Shown: positions 26,093 to 35,418, numbered from the stretch's first letter. The stretch: DNA of 64,000 nt from Streptomyces diastatochromogenes (GCF_002242805.1 NZ_MCGQ01000029.1:124001-188000); one strand, 5' to 3'. The notes: generated by a model not told the origin, from the letters alone. A program made the numbers and translations.

Positions 26093-26755
26093 TCACTCGG
26101 AGAGCCGTCCCGCCCAGGCGATACCGCCGCTCAGGTGGCTCAGGAAGTCCGGGTCACGGTAGGCCTCGGCGGCGTGTCCGAGGGCCGTGTAGAACACCCG
26201 TCCGTCCCCCTGCCGGCGGCACCAGGCCAGCGGATGGTCGGCCCCCATCCCTCCCCCGGCGTACGACGCCTCGTCCGCCCGCAGCAGCACCCGTACCCGC
26301 CCTCGCGGGTTGGACCGGAAGTCGTACCACTCGTCCGTGAAGTCCCAGACGGCGGGCAGCTGCCGGGTCGCGGGATGCTCCGGGTCCTCTACGACGGCCT
26401 TCCCGGGCTGGTACTCCGGATGCCGCTCGAAGCGGGCGCCGAGGAGTTCGCCGTAGTACGGCCACCCGTACTCGGTGCACGCGGCCGCGTGCACCCCGAC
26501 GAAGCCGCCGCCCGACTCGACGTACGCGGTGAGCCGTTCGCGTCCGGCGGGGGTCAGCACGTCACCGCTGGTGGAGAGGAAGACGACGGCCGCGTACGCC
26601 TCCAGCGGGCGCTCCAGGTCCGTGGGGTTCTCCGTGTGCTGGACGGTGAACTCCCCCAGCGCGCTTACGGCGTCGACGGCGTCCGGTATGGAGTCGTGGC
26701 GGTAGTCGGTGGTGCGGGTGTAGACGAGCAGTCGAGCTGGGGACGTTGCTGTCAC
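26093..26755 (-). CDS. ThuA-like domain protein
   Basis: A 220-residue protein of the ThuA/trehalose-utilisation group, a class-I-glutamine-amidotransferase-like fold. It opens RLLVYTRTTDYRHDSIPDAV, has the family hallmarks SGGGFVGVHAAACTEYGWPYY and FTDEWYDFR, and ends GRVFYTALGHAAEAYRDPDF. GTG 26755 follows GGGGAG five bases upstream; the longer frame to 27205 overlaps the PucR gene and is not real. ThuA proteins are linked to disaccharide and polyol metabolism, with unknown chemistry. It lies 30 bases after the PucR regulator stop and is probably co-transcribed with it. Confidence 0.8.
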   Translation of the reverse strand: MTATSPARLLVYTRTTDYRHDSIPDAVDAVSALGEFTVQHTENPTDLERPLEAYAAVVFLSTSGDVLTPAGRERLTAYVESGGGFVGVHAAACTEYGWPYYGELLGARFERHPEYQPGKAVVEDPEHPATRQLPAVWDFTDEWYDFRSNPRGRVRVLLRADEASYAGGGMGADHPLAWCRRQGDGRVFYTALGHAAEAYRDPDFLSHLSGGIAWAGRLSE

Positions 26756-26784
26756 AGGTACTCCCCGTGTGTGTGAGGGACCCC

Positions 26785-28362
26785 TCAGGGGGATCCGGGC
26801 AACCAGTGCAGGGCAAACCAGAGTTCCATGCGGACGTCCGGATCCCGCAGGTCGACGTCGAGGAGTTCGGTGATCCTGGCGAGGCGGTGGCGCACGGTGT
26901 TGCGGTGGATCTGGAGGGCCGCTGCGGTGCGGTCCCAACTGCCGTGCAGGGTCAGCCAGGTGCGCAGGGTGTTCAGGAGGACCGTGGCGCCCGGTGGGCC
27001 GGCCTCGTCCAGCGGGGCGAAGCGGGCTCGGGCCAGCTCCTCGGCGTCGGCGGGCGCGATGAGCGCGTGCATGCTGAGCGTGTCCGATGAGTGCACGACG
27101 GCGGGTGCCTCGGCGGCGAGCGCGCGCTGCAGGGCGCGTTCGGCCTGTCGGTCGGCCCGGGGCAGGTCGGGCGCGGGCGCGGGTGAGCTGAAGCCGAGGA
27201 CCCACCCGAGGTCGGCGGCCTGAGCGGGGGCGCTCGGCCTGGCGCCCGGCGCGCCGGGGATCAGCGCTCTCAGGTTCGGGCCGTCGATGTACAGGTACGG
27301 CGTGCCCAGTGCGGTGCCCAACGTCGCTAGCCGGGCCGGGTCGTCGCCGCTCGGCGGTGCCGGTGCGGAGCCGGCGGGGAGGTGCCGGCCGTGGACCACG
27401 GTCCAGTGGTCGCCGGTCGTCCGGCCGGCCCGGGCGAGGGCGGGTGCGACCTCGGCGGGGGTGGCCCCGAGCATGAGCCGTACCAGCGCGCCGACGCTGT
27501 GGGTGTCGGTGCCCAGGGCGTGCCGGGGGCTGGTGAGGAGGGCCAGCAGGACGGTCGCCATGCCGGTCACCTGGCGGTGGACCAGGGTCGGGGCCGTGGT
27601 GGTGGCCTGGCCGAGTGCCAGTGCCGTGGTGGTGCTGTCCGCGCCGGGCAGGGTGTGGACGGTCAGGTGGACGCCGTCGTGGTGATCGGCGGCTGCGGCA
27701 GGTGGAGACGGTCTGCCCGCCGTACGACGTGGGCGGGTGCGCGCGGTGGTGCGTACGGCCAGGTCGCGCACCAGCCGCGGCGTGGGGGCCGGGGGGCGGG
27801 AACCCGCGCTGAACAGTTCGTTGCCCTGGGCGTCGTAGAGCGCCGCCCAGGCCCCGGTGTGGGCGCTGAGCTGGGTGAGCACGGCCTGGAGCGCGTCCGG
27901 ACGGGCGGCGGCGGAGGCAAGGGCGGACTGCGCCTTGGAGATCTCCCGCAGCGCGCGGTTGCGGGCTTCGGCGATCGCGGCGTACGTGGCCTGCCCGACC
28001 GCCACGAACGGTGTGGCCGGCGGGAGCCGCAGAAGGGGCAGCCCATGGCGATCACAGGCGGAGACGAGTGCGGGCGGGACCTCGTCGTGCACGGGGGCGA
28101 CGCCGAAGCCGAGCGCGGCCACCCCGGCGGCTACGACCCGCCGGACATAGGTGTCGATGCCGTCCGCCTCGCTCGGGAGGCGGACGCCGGCGGTGAGGAG
28201 GAGTTCGCCGCCGACGAGGTAGGGCGTGGGGTCCTCGATCTCCGTGGTGCCGACCGTGCTGACGCTACGGTCCTCGGTCGGCCCGGCGACCTGGCTCAGT
28301 CCCAGTGCGGGGTCGGCAAGCAGCACGCGGAGCGGAACGGACGGCTGCTCGGTCTCGGTCAT
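26785..28362 (-). CDS. PucR/CdaR-family transcriptional regulator
   Basis: A 525-residue regulator. The N-terminal PucR domain (residues about 10-130) carries TPYLVGGELLLTAGVRLPSE and GLPLLRLPPATPFVAVGQ; the middle is a GAF/GGDEF-like linker; the C-terminal PucR helix-turn-helix reads TLRTWLTLHGSWDRTAAALQ followed by IHRNTVRHRLARI. ATG 28362 with GGGAGG upstream is chosen over 28413. It is divergent from the symporter and aldolase genes, the standard arrangement for a substrate-responsive activator of a catabolic unit. GGATG inverted repeats occur between the two starts. Confidence 0.9.
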   Translation of the reverse strand: MTETEQPSVPLRVLLADPALGLSQVAGPTEDRSVSTVGTTEIEDPTPYLVGGELLLTAGVRLPSEADGIDTYVRRVVAAGVAALGFGVAPVHDEVPPALVSACDRHGLPLLRLPPATPFVAVGQATYAAIAEARNRALREISKAQSALASAAARPDALQAVLTQLSAHTGAWAALYDAQGNELFSAGSRPPAPTPRLVRDLAVRTTARTRPRRTAGRPSPPAAAADHHDGVHLTVHTLPGADSTTTALALGQATTTAPTLVHRQVTGMATVLLALLTSPRHALGTDTHSVGALVRLMLGATPAEVAPALARAGRTTGDHWTVVHGRHLPAGSAPAPPSGDDPARLATLGTALGTPYLYIDGPNLRALIPGAPGARPSAPAQAADLGWVLGFSSPAPAPDLPRADRQAERALQRALAAEAPAVVHSSDTLSMHALIAPADAEELARARFAPLDEAGPPGATVLLNTLRTWLTLHGSWDRTAAALQIHRNTVRHRLARITELLDVDLRDPDVRMELWFALHWLPGSP

Positions 28363-28408
28363 GATGAGGCATCCTCCCAGCCCGGCGGCACCGCACAGGA
28401 GTGCCGGA

Positions 28409-28440
28409 TTCATCCGACGGATGACTCCATATTGGATGAA
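28409..28440. promoter_or_regulatory. GGATG inverted repeats in the PucR/symporter promoter
   Basis: CATCCGACGGATG (28411-28423) is a 5-3-5 inverted repeat. A wider pair, TTCATCC at 28409 and GGATGAA at 28434-28440, surrounds it, giving three GGATG half-sites within 32 bases between the divergent genes. This is a likely binding site for the PucR regulator. Confidence 0.5.
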
Positions 28441-28555
28441 ACCTGCACTTCAGCGCCCGGTCGCCGGGTGGATACGGTCGCAGCCGCTGCCCCTCGAGCA
28501 GCCCCCTTGGCGGCCTCGCGCATCAGGCGCCGGCCGCGGCGAACCGGAGGACCCG

Positions 28556-30010
28556 ATGACTGTCGACTACCTCGTCATGGCCGCATACCTGCTGGGCATC
28601 ATCGGCGTCGGCTGGTGGGGCAAGAAACGCGCCGCGTCCAAGAGCGACTTCCTGGTCGCCGGAAGACGGCTGGGCCCGCTGATGTACACCGGCACGATGG
28701 CCGCGGTCGTCCTCGGCGGAGCCTCCACGATCGGCGGCGTGCGCCTGGGGTACACCTACGGCGTCTCCGGTGCCGCCATGGTCTTCGCCATCGGACTCGG
28801 CCTGCTGGCCCTGAGCGTCTTCTTCTCGGCCCGGATCGCCCGCCTGCGGGTGTACACCGTCGCCGAGATGCTCTCCCTGCGCTACGGCGACGCGGCCAGC
28901 GTCATCTCCGGTCTCGTGATGTGGGTCTACACCCTCATGCTGGCCGTGACCTCCACGATCGCCTACGCCAGCGTCTTCGACGTCCTGTTCGACGTGCCGC
29001 GCTGGGTCGCGGTGGTCATCGGCGGCACGATCGTCGTCGGGTACTCGGCGCTCGGCGGCATGTGGTCCATCACGCTCACCGACATGGTCCAGTTCGTGGT
29101 CAAGAGCGTGGGCGTGCTCGTTCTGCTGCTGCCCATCGCCGTGGTCAAGGCCGGTGGATTCGCCGCGATGGCCGACCGTCTCCCGCACGGCTACCTCTCG
29201 CCGACCTCCATCGGCGGCCAGACGATCTTCACCTTCGTACTGATCTACACCTTCGGCATGCTCATCGGGCAGGACATTTGGCAGCGGGTCTTCACCGCCC
29301 GCAGCGACAGGGTCGCCGCCTGGGGCGGAACCGTCGCCGGCGTCTACTGCCTCGTCTACGCCCTGGCCGGAGCCCTCATCGGCATGGCCACCAAGGCGCT
29401 CTACCCCGACCTGGCCGCCGCCGACCAGGCGTTCGCCACCATCGTCCGGCACGCCCTGCCCACCGGCGTCAGGGGCCTGGTCCTGGCCGCCGCCCTGTCC
29501 GCGATGATGTCCACCGCCAGCGGCGCCCTGATCGCCTCCGCCACCGTCGCCAACAACGACATCTGGGCCCGGCTGCGCCGCCGTACTCCCGCCACCGACC
29601 GGGACCGCGACGAGGTCGGCTCCAACCGCCTGGCCATCGTCGTCCTCGGCGCGACCGCCATGGCCGTCGCCTGTCTCCTCGGAGACGTCATCGAAGCCCT
29701 CACCGTCGCCTACAACCTGCTCGTCGGCGGCCTGCTCGTACCCATCCTCGGCGGCCTGGTCTGGCGACGCGGGAACCTGCCCGGCGCCATGGCCTCGATG
29801 ATCGCGGGCGGTGCCACGGTGATCACCTTCATGGTGACCGACGGACTCCTCGCCAACGAGCCGATCTACTACGGCCTGCTCGCCGGCCTCGTCGCCTATG
29901 TGGCCGTCAGCCTCGCCACCAGGCCGACCGAAGAGGCCGTCGTCGCGGCATGGCACCGCCGCCTGGCGGGCGAACGCACCGCGGCCGACGCCGAGTTCAG
30001 CGCGGCCTGA
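28556..30010 (+). CDS. Sodium:solute symporter (SSS family)
   Basis: A 484-residue membrane transporter with about 13 hydrophobic helices. Typical SSS motifs are present: GRRLGPLMYTGTMAAVVLGG early, YSALGGMWSITLTDMVQF in the middle, and LAAALSAMMSTASGALIASA in the sodium-site helix. It should couple sodium entry to uptake of an organic solute such as a carboxylate, sugar or purine-like compound. GGAGG precedes ATG 28556 at a normal distance. The class II aldolase gene follows 19 bases later, so transport and breakdown of one substrate are probably co-expressed under the divergent PucR regulator. Confidence 0.9.
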   Translation: MTVDYLVMAAYLLGIIGVGWWGKKRAASKSDFLVAGRRLGPLMYTGTMAAVVLGGASTIGGVRLGYTYGVSGAAMVFAIGLGLLALSVFFSARIARLRVYTVAEMLSLRYGDAASVISGLVMWVYTLMLAVTSTIAYASVFDVLFDVPRWVAVVIGGTIVVGYSALGGMWSITLTDMVQFVVKSVGVLVLLLPIAVVKAGGFAAMADRLPHGYLSPTSIGGQTIFTFVLIYTFGMLIGQDIWQRVFTARSDRVAAWGGTVAGVYCLVYALAGALIGMATKALYPDLAAADQAFATIVRHALPTGVRGLVLAAALSAMMSTASGALIASATVANNDIWARLRRRTPATDRDRDEVGSNRLAIVVLGATAMAVACLLGDVIEALTVAYNLLVGGLLVPILGGLVWRRGNLPGAMASMIAGGATVITFMVTDGLLANEPIYYGLLAGLVAYVAVSLATRPTEEAVVAAWHRRLAGERTAADAEFSAA

Positions 30011-30029
30011 CACCCCAGAAGGAGCACCC

Positions 30030-30821
30030 ATGACCGAAGTGACACTCCGCCCCGACCGCGCCGCCCAGGTCGCCTCCGCCGAGGAACACCGCCTGCGCTG
30101 CGAACTCGCCGCCGTCTACCGCCTCGTGGCGCACTTCCGGATGACCGACCTGATCTTCACGCACATCTCCGTCCGGCTCCCCGGACCGGAGCACCACTTC
30201 CTCATCAATCCCTACGGCCTGCTCTTCGAGGAGATCACCGCCTCGAACCTCGTCAAGATCGACCTGGCCGGACACCCCGTCGAGGACACCCCCCACCCCG
30301 TCAACCCCGCCGGCTTCGTCATCCACAGCGCCGTCCATGCCGCCCGCCCCGACGCCCACTGCGTGCTGCACACCCACACCAGGGCCGGCTGCGCCGTCGC
30401 CGCCCAGCGGGACGGGCTGCTCCCGCTCAACCAGATCTCCATGGAGTTCTACGGCAGGCTCGGCTACCACGACTATGAAGGCGTCGCCCTCAACCTCGCC
30501 GAACAACAGCGCCTCGTCACCGACCTCGGCGACCACCCGGCGATGATCCTGCGCAACCACGGCCTGCTCACCGTCGGCGAGACCCCCGCCCAGGCCTTCC
30601 TGCGCATGTACTACCTGAACCAGGCGTGCGAGATACAGACCGCGGCCACGGCCGCCGGCGCCCGGCTCGTCGTCCCCCACCCCGACATCTGTGAACTCAC
30701 CGCACGCCAACTGGCCGGCGAGGACGGCAGCTCGGACCTCCAGGACGACAGGGCGTACGACCTCGCCTGGGCGGCGCTGCTCCGGCTGGTCGAGCGGATC
30801 GCACCCGACCACAAGGACTGA
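30030..30821 (+). CDS. Class II aldolase/adducin family protein
   Basis: A 263-residue zinc-dependent aldolase-fold enzyme. The family pattern is clear: MTDLIFTHISVRLPGPEHHF, LLFEEITASNLVKIDLAGH, the metal-binding HTHTRAG, and RNHGLLTVGETPAQAF with a further zinc-ligand His. Such proteins cleave or epimerise sugar phosphates, or act as decarboxylase-like enzymes on hydroxy acids. AAGGAG stands before ATG 30030. As the second gene after the symporter it probably acts on the imported compound. The exact substrate cannot be read from sequence. Confidence 0.85.
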   Translation: MTEVTLRPDRAAQVASAEEHRLRCELAAVYRLVAHFRMTDLIFTHISVRLPGPEHHFLINPYGLLFEEITASNLVKIDLAGHPVEDTPHPVNPAGFVIHSAVHAARPDAHCVLHTHTRAGCAVAAQRDGLLPLNQISMEFYGRLGYHDYEGVALNLAEQQRLVTDLGDHPAMILRNHGLLTVGETPAQAFLRMYYLNQACEIQTAATAAGARLVVPHPDICELTARQLAGEDGSSDLQDDRAYDLAWAALLRLVERIAPDHKD

Positions 30822-30887
30822 GCGCGCGGGCGATCGTGCCGCACAGGTGTTCCACACAGGAGTGTCGTTCCCGTAACCTCCCCCGGA

Positions 30888-31520
30888 ATGAAGCCGATTC
30901 CTCCGCTGCTGGACCACCTCGTCCTCGCCACGCCCGATCTGGCCGCGACCGTCGCCGAGTTCGCGTCACGGACCGGGGTGACGCCCGCGCCCGGTGGGGT
31001 GCATGTCGGGTTGGGTACGCGGAACTACCTGGTCGGGTTGGGCGGCCGGAGCTATCTGGAGATCATCGGGCCGGATCCGGAGCAGCCGGAGCCGGTGGAG
31101 CTGCGGCCCTTCGGGGTGGACCGGCTGGCCGGGCCGGCCACGGTGACCTGGGCGATCAGCCCGCCCGACCTGGAGGCGGCCATCGCGGCTGCCCGTGAGC
31201 GGGGATACGACCCCGGGCCCATCCACCCGATGAGCCGTCGCACCCCCGACGGCACCCTGCTGCGGTGGCGGCTGACCGACAGCGGCAGCGGGCATCCCTC
31301 CGGGCTGGTCCCGTTCCTCATCGACTGGGGCGGCTCGGTGCACCCTGCCGCCTCGGGACTGCCCGTCACCCCGCTGCTGGAGGTGACGGCCACGGCTCCG
31401 GAGCCGGACAAGGTACGGCCCCTGCTGTCGGCGCTGGGCACCGAGCTGGCCCTCGGTGAGGGGCCGTTCATGATCTCTTTCACCGTTCGGACGCCGGAAG
31501 GGCCGGTCACCTTCGGCTGA
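30888..31520 (+). CDS. VOC / glyoxalase-like domain protein
   Basis: A 210-residue protein with a glyoxalase-like (vicinal oxygen chelate) half beginning LDHLVLATPDLAATVAEFAS and continuing NYLVGLGGRSYLEIIGPDPE, then a second region with RWRLTDSGSGHPSGLVPFLI. The pattern matches Glyoxalase_3-type proteins of unknown reaction. His and Glu residues of a possible metal site are present (LDHLVL, YLEIIG). ATG 30888 starts directly at the domain. It is 66 bases downstream of the aldolase gene and may be independent of it. Confidence 0.75.
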   Translation: MKPIPPLLDHLVLATPDLAATVAEFASRTGVTPAPGGVHVGLGTRNYLVGLGGRSYLEIIGPDPEQPEPVELRPFGVDRLAGPATVTWAISPPDLEAAIAAARERGYDPGPIHPMSRRTPDGTLLRWRLTDSGSGHPSGLVPFLIDWGGSVHPAASGLPVTPLLEVTATAPEPDKVRPLLSALGTELALGEGPFMISFTVRTPEGPVTFG

Positions 31521-31562
31521 GCCCCGGAAGCCCGGGTGCCCTCCGTGTGCCAGCATGAGGCT

Positions 31563-32135
31563 GTGATCGTGGTCCTCCCCGGCTGGGTCTGGCGAGGCGG
31601 TCCGGTGCGCAGGGCAGTGAGCGTCGGGCTTCCGGCCGGTGTCTTCTTCGGCGCGTTCGTACTGGCCGAGTCGGGGTCATGGGTGGGCGCGGTCGCGGCG
31701 GTTCTCGTCCTCGGCCCCTTCTACGGAATCAGGGTGGCCCGACGGATGGGCAGGGTCTGGCCCGGGGCCAGGGACCTGGATCCCGCGGATCGGTCGGCGG
31801 TGGTGGGCGCCGCCCGACGTGGTGAGGACATCGGTGACGCCCGGCTGGCGCCTGCCGTCGTCGACTACTGCGACGGCCTGCGGACGGCACGGGAACAAGA
31901 CCGCCTCCTGCTCTGGGTGATCCTGGTCTTCGCCGGACTGGCCGTGGCTCTCGCGGTGATCGACACCTCCTCCGGATCGACGCGGGAGGCATGGGTGTCG
32001 TGGCTGTTCGTCCTGTTCTTCCTCGTGGAACTGACGTGGTGGCCCAGGAGACAGACGCGCATCATGTCCCGGGTGGAACAGGCGGAGCAGTCGGCCCGTC
32101 GCCTGGTACGACAGCGGAATGCGGCTGGTGAGTGA
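31563..32135 (+). CDS. Membrane protein of unknown function
   Basis: About 190 residues with two pairs of membrane helices, residues about 14-50 (VSVGLPAGVFFGAFVLAES and VGAVAAVLVLGPFYGIRVAR) and about 110-160 (LLLWVILVFAGLAVALAVI, WVSWLFVLFFLVELTWW), joined by a soluble loop and ending in a basic cytoplasmic tail. The type is common and unnamed in Streptomyces. GTG 31563 starts just before VWRGGPVRR; a GTG nine codons upstream (31536) is also possible. No functional hint from its neighbours. Confidence 0.65.
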   Translation: MIVVLPGWVWRGGPVRRAVSVGLPAGVFFGAFVLAESGSWVGAVAAVLVLGPFYGIRVARRMGRVWPGARDLDPADRSAVVGAARRGEDIGDARLAPAVVDYCDGLRTAREQDRLLLWVILVFAGLAVALAVIDTSSGSTREAWVSWLFVLFFLVELTWWPRRQTRIMSRVEQAEQSARRLVRQRNAAGE

Positions 32136-32141
32136 GACGGT

Positions 32142-33203
32142 CTAGAACAGGCGGAAGGTGAAGTGGTCCCCCACCTGGTCGTAGATCCCGCGCAGCCACG
32201 GCTGCCGTACGGCGGGCAGTCTGGCCAGCGTGTACAGGAACAGGCGGCGGTCGGGCCGGAACGTCCACCTCGGGCGCAGCGGCAGCGGATCGTCGCGCTC
32301 GACGCCGCGGGGCAGTCCGCCGGTCACCGGCAGGCGCGAGTGGTCTTCGGGGAAGGCCAGGCCCAGCCACACGTCGGCGGGCAGCGGTACGGTCGCCGGG
32401 CTGCCGGTCGGCTGCCATGCCTCGCCCGTCTGCGGATGCACCGGGACCAGAGCGATGTCCGCACCCGACGCGGGCAGACCCGGGCCGGCCAGGGCCACCG
32501 TACGGGCCGGGCGCCCGGGCGGGAGCAGAGCGTCGAGCGCGCGGCCGAACATGTCCGTGACGAGTCCGCCGGGCAGCGCCACGGGCGCGCCGGTCGAGGC
32601 CGCCAGCAGGTGGGCGAGGGCGACACCGGCGGCCGCCTCCCACTGCGGGCTCCAGAACCCGGGCTGCTCGACGGGTGGCGTGCTGCGCCTCTCCGCCACC
32701 AGGGTCTCCCAGTCGATGACCCGGGGAGCGGGGCCCGGAACGCGGCGTACGGCGACGGGGTGCAGCCACACCGCCTGCCAGAGCGAGCAGTCGTCCATCC
32801 TGGTCGCCACCGCCTGGCCGCACTCCTCACAGGCCAGGTTCGGGCCGTCCCTGCCGTCCAGGCCCAGGCAGTAGCCGTCGTGGCCGGGGATCAGCACGGT
32901 GCCCCGGACGTCGCCCGGCGCGACGACGACCGCGCCCCGCGGGCCGGAGGACAGGGAGTACACCGGAGCGAACACCCCCTCGGCCGCCGCCCCCTCCTCG
33001 CCGACTTCGTCCCAGGGACGCCAGGGCGGTCCCCCGGGCTCCGGTTCGACGGCGTACGTTCCCGACTCCATCAGCGCGGGGAGCATCTCGTGCCCGTAGA
33101 GCTGATGGGCCCGCACGGGAAGGGCCACCCTCGACACGGGTGCGGTCAGCTCCGTACCGCACCGGTCACACACGAACACGTCGGCCAACAGCCACTCCCC
33201 CAC
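32142..33203 (-). CDS. Zinc-finger-containing hypothetical protein
   Basis: A 353-residue soluble protein. It starts with a CxxC pair (VCDRCGTEL, Cys12 and Cys15) and has another at about residues 125-128 (ACEECGQAV), so one zinc ribbon may be assembled from both. The rest is Pro/Trp-rich with no domain I recognise; the end reads RPRWTFRPDRRLFLYTLARL. GTG 33203 is the only start before the first CxxC. It is convergent with the membrane protein at 31563. It resembles conserved Streptomyces hypothetical proteins of unknown role. Confidence 0.65.
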   Translation of the reverse strand: MGEWLLADVFVCDRCGTELTAPVSRVALPVRAHQLYGHEMLPALMESGTYAVEPEPGGPPWRPWDEVGEEGAAAEGVFAPVYSLSSGPRGAVVVAPGDVRGTVLIPGHDGYCLGLDGRDGPNLACEECGQAVATRMDDCSLWQAVWLHPVAVRRVPGPAPRVIDWETLVAERRSTPPVEQPGFWSPQWEAAAGVALAHLLAASTGAPVALPGGLVTDMFGRALDALLPPGRPARTVALAGPGLPASGADIALVPVHPQTGEAWQPTGSPATVPLPADVWLGLAFPEDHSRLPVTGGLPRGVERDDPLPLRPRWTFRPDRRLFLYTLARLPAVRQPWLRGIYDQVGDHFTFRLF

Positions 33204-33320
33204 GATCGAACAGATGGATCATTCCGACCGTGGGAAGTCGCGTGCAACTGCTTATCCGGCGGCGCCGCCGTGTCCGATTCCTTCAAGACCGGGCACCCGG
33301 CCCCTGCCTACGGTGAACCC

Positions 33321-33719
33321 ATGACTCCACGATTCGCCGTGATCGGCGTGGTGGCCTCCGACCTGGCCGCCTCGCTCGCGTTCTACCGTCGCCTCGGGCT
33401 GGTCTTCCCCGAAGGGGCCGAGGACCAGCCGCATGTCGAGGCCGAGTTGCCCGGTGGGCTGGTGCTCGCGCTGGACACCGAGGAGACCGTCCGGTCGTTC
33501 CACTCCGGGTGGCGGCCGCCCGCCGCCGGGGGCCGGGTCGGGCTCGCCTTCCGGTGCGGCTCGCCGGCCGAGGTCGACTCCGTGTACGAGGATCTGGTGG
33601 GCGCCGGGTACCACGGGGAGCTGAAGCCGTGGGACGCCTTCTGGGGGCAGCGGTACGCCACCGTGCACGACCCCGACGGCAACGGCGTCGACCTGTTCGC
33701 GCCGCTAGCCGCTCAGTAG
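33321..33719 (+). CDS. VOC family protein
   Basis: A 132-residue glyoxalase/bleomycin-resistance-fold protein. It has the standard split: FAVIGVVASDLAASLAFYRR in the first beta-alpha-beta unit and YATVHDPDGNGVDLFAP, the family's C-terminal signature, in the second. Such proteins are dimeric metal enzymes or binders (for example antibiotic-binding or dioxygenase-like). ATG 33321 begins the domain. Its 3' end overlaps the convergent AraC gene by 15 bases, the two stop regions sharing sequence. Confidence 0.8.
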   Translation: MTPRFAVIGVVASDLAASLAFYRRLGLVFPEGAEDQPHVEAELPGGLVLALDTEETVRSFHSGWRPPAAGGRVGLAFRCGSPAEVDSVYEDLVGAGYHGELKPWDAFWGQRYATVHDPDGNGVDLFAPLAAQ

Positions 33720-34391
33720 CTCTCCGAGGGTCACCCCGGACAACTCCCTCACGTCCCGGGCGAGATGGGGCTGGTCCGCGTATCCGGCGCGGGCCGCCGT
33801 CTCGGCGTACGGGACTCCGGAGCGGGCGAGGGTGAGAGCGTGTTGCAGGCGCAGGATGCGGGCCAGGGTCTTGGGGCCGTAGCCGAACGCGGTCACGCAG
33901 CGGCGGTGCAACTGGCGGGCGCCGATGCCGAGTTCGGTGGCTGTCGCCGCCACCGGGCGGCCCGTTTCCAGGCACTCCACCAGGTGGCGCAGGAGCGGGT
34001 CGGGGGGTGGCGACTGGGCGGCCCGGTCCAGGGCGATGTCCTCCAGGGCCGTCGCCGGGTCGGGGGCCGCTTCGATACGGTCGCGCAGGCGCCGTACCCG
34101 GGCGGCAGGCCACAGGTCCGCCAACTCGACGCGCACGTCGCGCAGTTCGTGGGCCGGCACGCCGAGCAGGGCGGGGGCGGTGCCGGGGAAGAAGCGGATG
34201 CCGGCCCAGGCGCGGGGCGGGCCCTCGGGGACGTACGCGCGGGTGTCGGGTCCGGCGACCAGCAGCCGGCCCTCGCTGAACAGCAGGTCCATGCAGCCGT
34301 CGGGCAGTACCGGGCGGACACCCTCCAGGCGCTCCGGGGTGCGCCGCCACACCACCGCGCCGGTCAGCCGGGACGGCCGCTCCTCGTACAC
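33705..34391 (-). CDS. AraC-family regulator (DUF6597 type)
   Basis: A 228-residue regulator. The N-terminal half (RPVLPDGCMDLLFSEGRLLV and WAGIRFFPGTAPALLGVP) matches the DUF6597 effector domain, and the C-terminal AraC helix-turn-helix covers residues about 130-225 (ELGIGARQLHRRCVTAFGYG, YADQPHLARDVRELSGVT). GTG 34391 lies 11 bases after the stop of the next AraC gene upstream, so the two are probably one transcript. The longer frame start at 34511 would overlap that gene and is rejected. It may control the convergent VOC gene or an unlinked target. Confidence 0.8.
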   Translation of the reverse strand: MYEERPSRLTGAVVWRRTPERLEGVRPVLPDGCMDLLFSEGRLLVAGPDTRAYVPEGPPRAWAGIRFFPGTAPALLGVPAHELRDVRVELADLWPAARVRRLRDRIEAAPDPATALEDIALDRAAQSPPPDPLLRHLVECLETGRPVAATATELGIGARQLHRRCVTAFGYGPKTLARILRLQHALTLARSGVPYAETAARAGYADQPHLARDVRELSGVTLGELLSG

Positions 34392-34401
34392 GGACGCCAG
34401 G

Positions 34402-35337
34402 TTACGCCGCCCTCGTGCGGTGCTCCTGGGGACTGACCCCGTACACCCGCTTGAAGGCGCTGGACAGGGCGAAGGCGCTGCCGTAGCCGACCCGGCGGGC
34501 GATGGCCGCAAGGGTGTCCTCGCTGTCGCGGAGCCGGTCGGCGGCCAGGGCGAGACGCCAGCCGGTGAGGTAGGCCATCGGGGGCTCGCCGACCAGCTCG
34601 GTGAAGCGGCGGGCCAGGGCCGCCCGGGACACCCCGGCCTTGGCGGCGAGCGCGTTCACCGTCCAGGGGTGGGCCGGGTCGTCCTGGATCAGGCGCAGGG
34701 CGCGGCCGACGACCGGGTCGCCGAGGGCCTGGTACCAGGCGGGCGCGGCCGCCTCGGGGCGGGAGAACCAGGCCCGCAGCGCGCTGATCACCAGGAGGTC
34801 GAGCAGGCGGTCCAGGACCACCTCCTGGCCGGGTTCGTCGCGGACGACCTCCTCCATGAGCAGTGGGGTGAGCGGGCACTGCCACACCTCGGCCGGGAGG
34901 GTCAGCAGCGGGGGCAGGGCGTCCAGCAGGCGGCCGCTGATCTCGCCCTGCATCAGGTAGGTGCCGATCAGCATCACGGTCGGGGCGTCCGGGCGGTCGC
35001 CCCAGGTGCGCACGCCGAGGTCCATGGAGCCGTTCAGGGAGCTGCCGTCGGGGTAGCGGCACTCACCGCCCGGCAGGATCAGCGCCTGCGGGGCGGTGCC
35101 GGGGGTGTCGGCGCAGGTGTACGGGTCCGGGCCGCGCGCGATGGCCAGGTCGCCGGGGCGCAGCCGTACCCGCTCGCCGCCGTCGTGGGTGATCCAGGCG
35201 TCGCCGCGCGCCATCAGCATCACCGTCAACGGGGCGCGGTCCTCCACACGCACCGCCCAGGGCGGCTCGAAGCACGCGCGGATCATGAAGGCGCCGTGCG
35301 CGCGGGGGCCGTCCAGCAGGCCTGCGAGAGCGTCCAT
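34402..35337 (-). CDS. AraC-family regulator with cupin domain
   Basis: A 311-residue regulator. Residues 1-200 form a cupin-type effector domain (VMLMARGDAWITHDGGERVR, RPGDLAIARGPDPYTCADTP), and the C-terminal HTH region reads VNALAAKAGVSRAALARRFT and IARRVGYGSAFALSSAFKRV, ending YGVSPQEHR. This type of AraC protein (cupin plus HTH) is usually divergent from an oxidoreductase gene that it controls. Here it is divergent from the NmrA-like reductase, with 81 bases between the starts, so that is the probable target. Confidence 0.85.
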   Translation of the reverse strand: MDALAGLLDGPRAHGAFMIRACFEPPWAVRVEDRAPLTVMLMARGDAWITHDGGERVRLRPGDLAIARGPDPYTCADTPGTAPQALILPGGECRYPDGSSLNGSMDLGVRTWGDRPDAPTVMLIGTYLMQGEISGRLLDALPPLLTLPAEVWQCPLTPLLMEEVVRDEPGQEVVLDRLLDLLVISALRAWFSRPEAAAPAWYQALGDPVVGRALRLIQDDPAHPWTVNALAAKAGVSRAALARRFTELVGEPPMAYLTGWRLALAADRLRDSEDTLAAIARRVGYGSAFALSSAFKRVYGVSPQEHRTRAA

Positions 35338-35418
35338 GGGGTCAGCGTAGACGCGCGCTTATGCGCCTGAGCCGATCGGCGATGGTCCCTTGTCCGGGGC
35401 CGCAGTTGACTGACGGAC

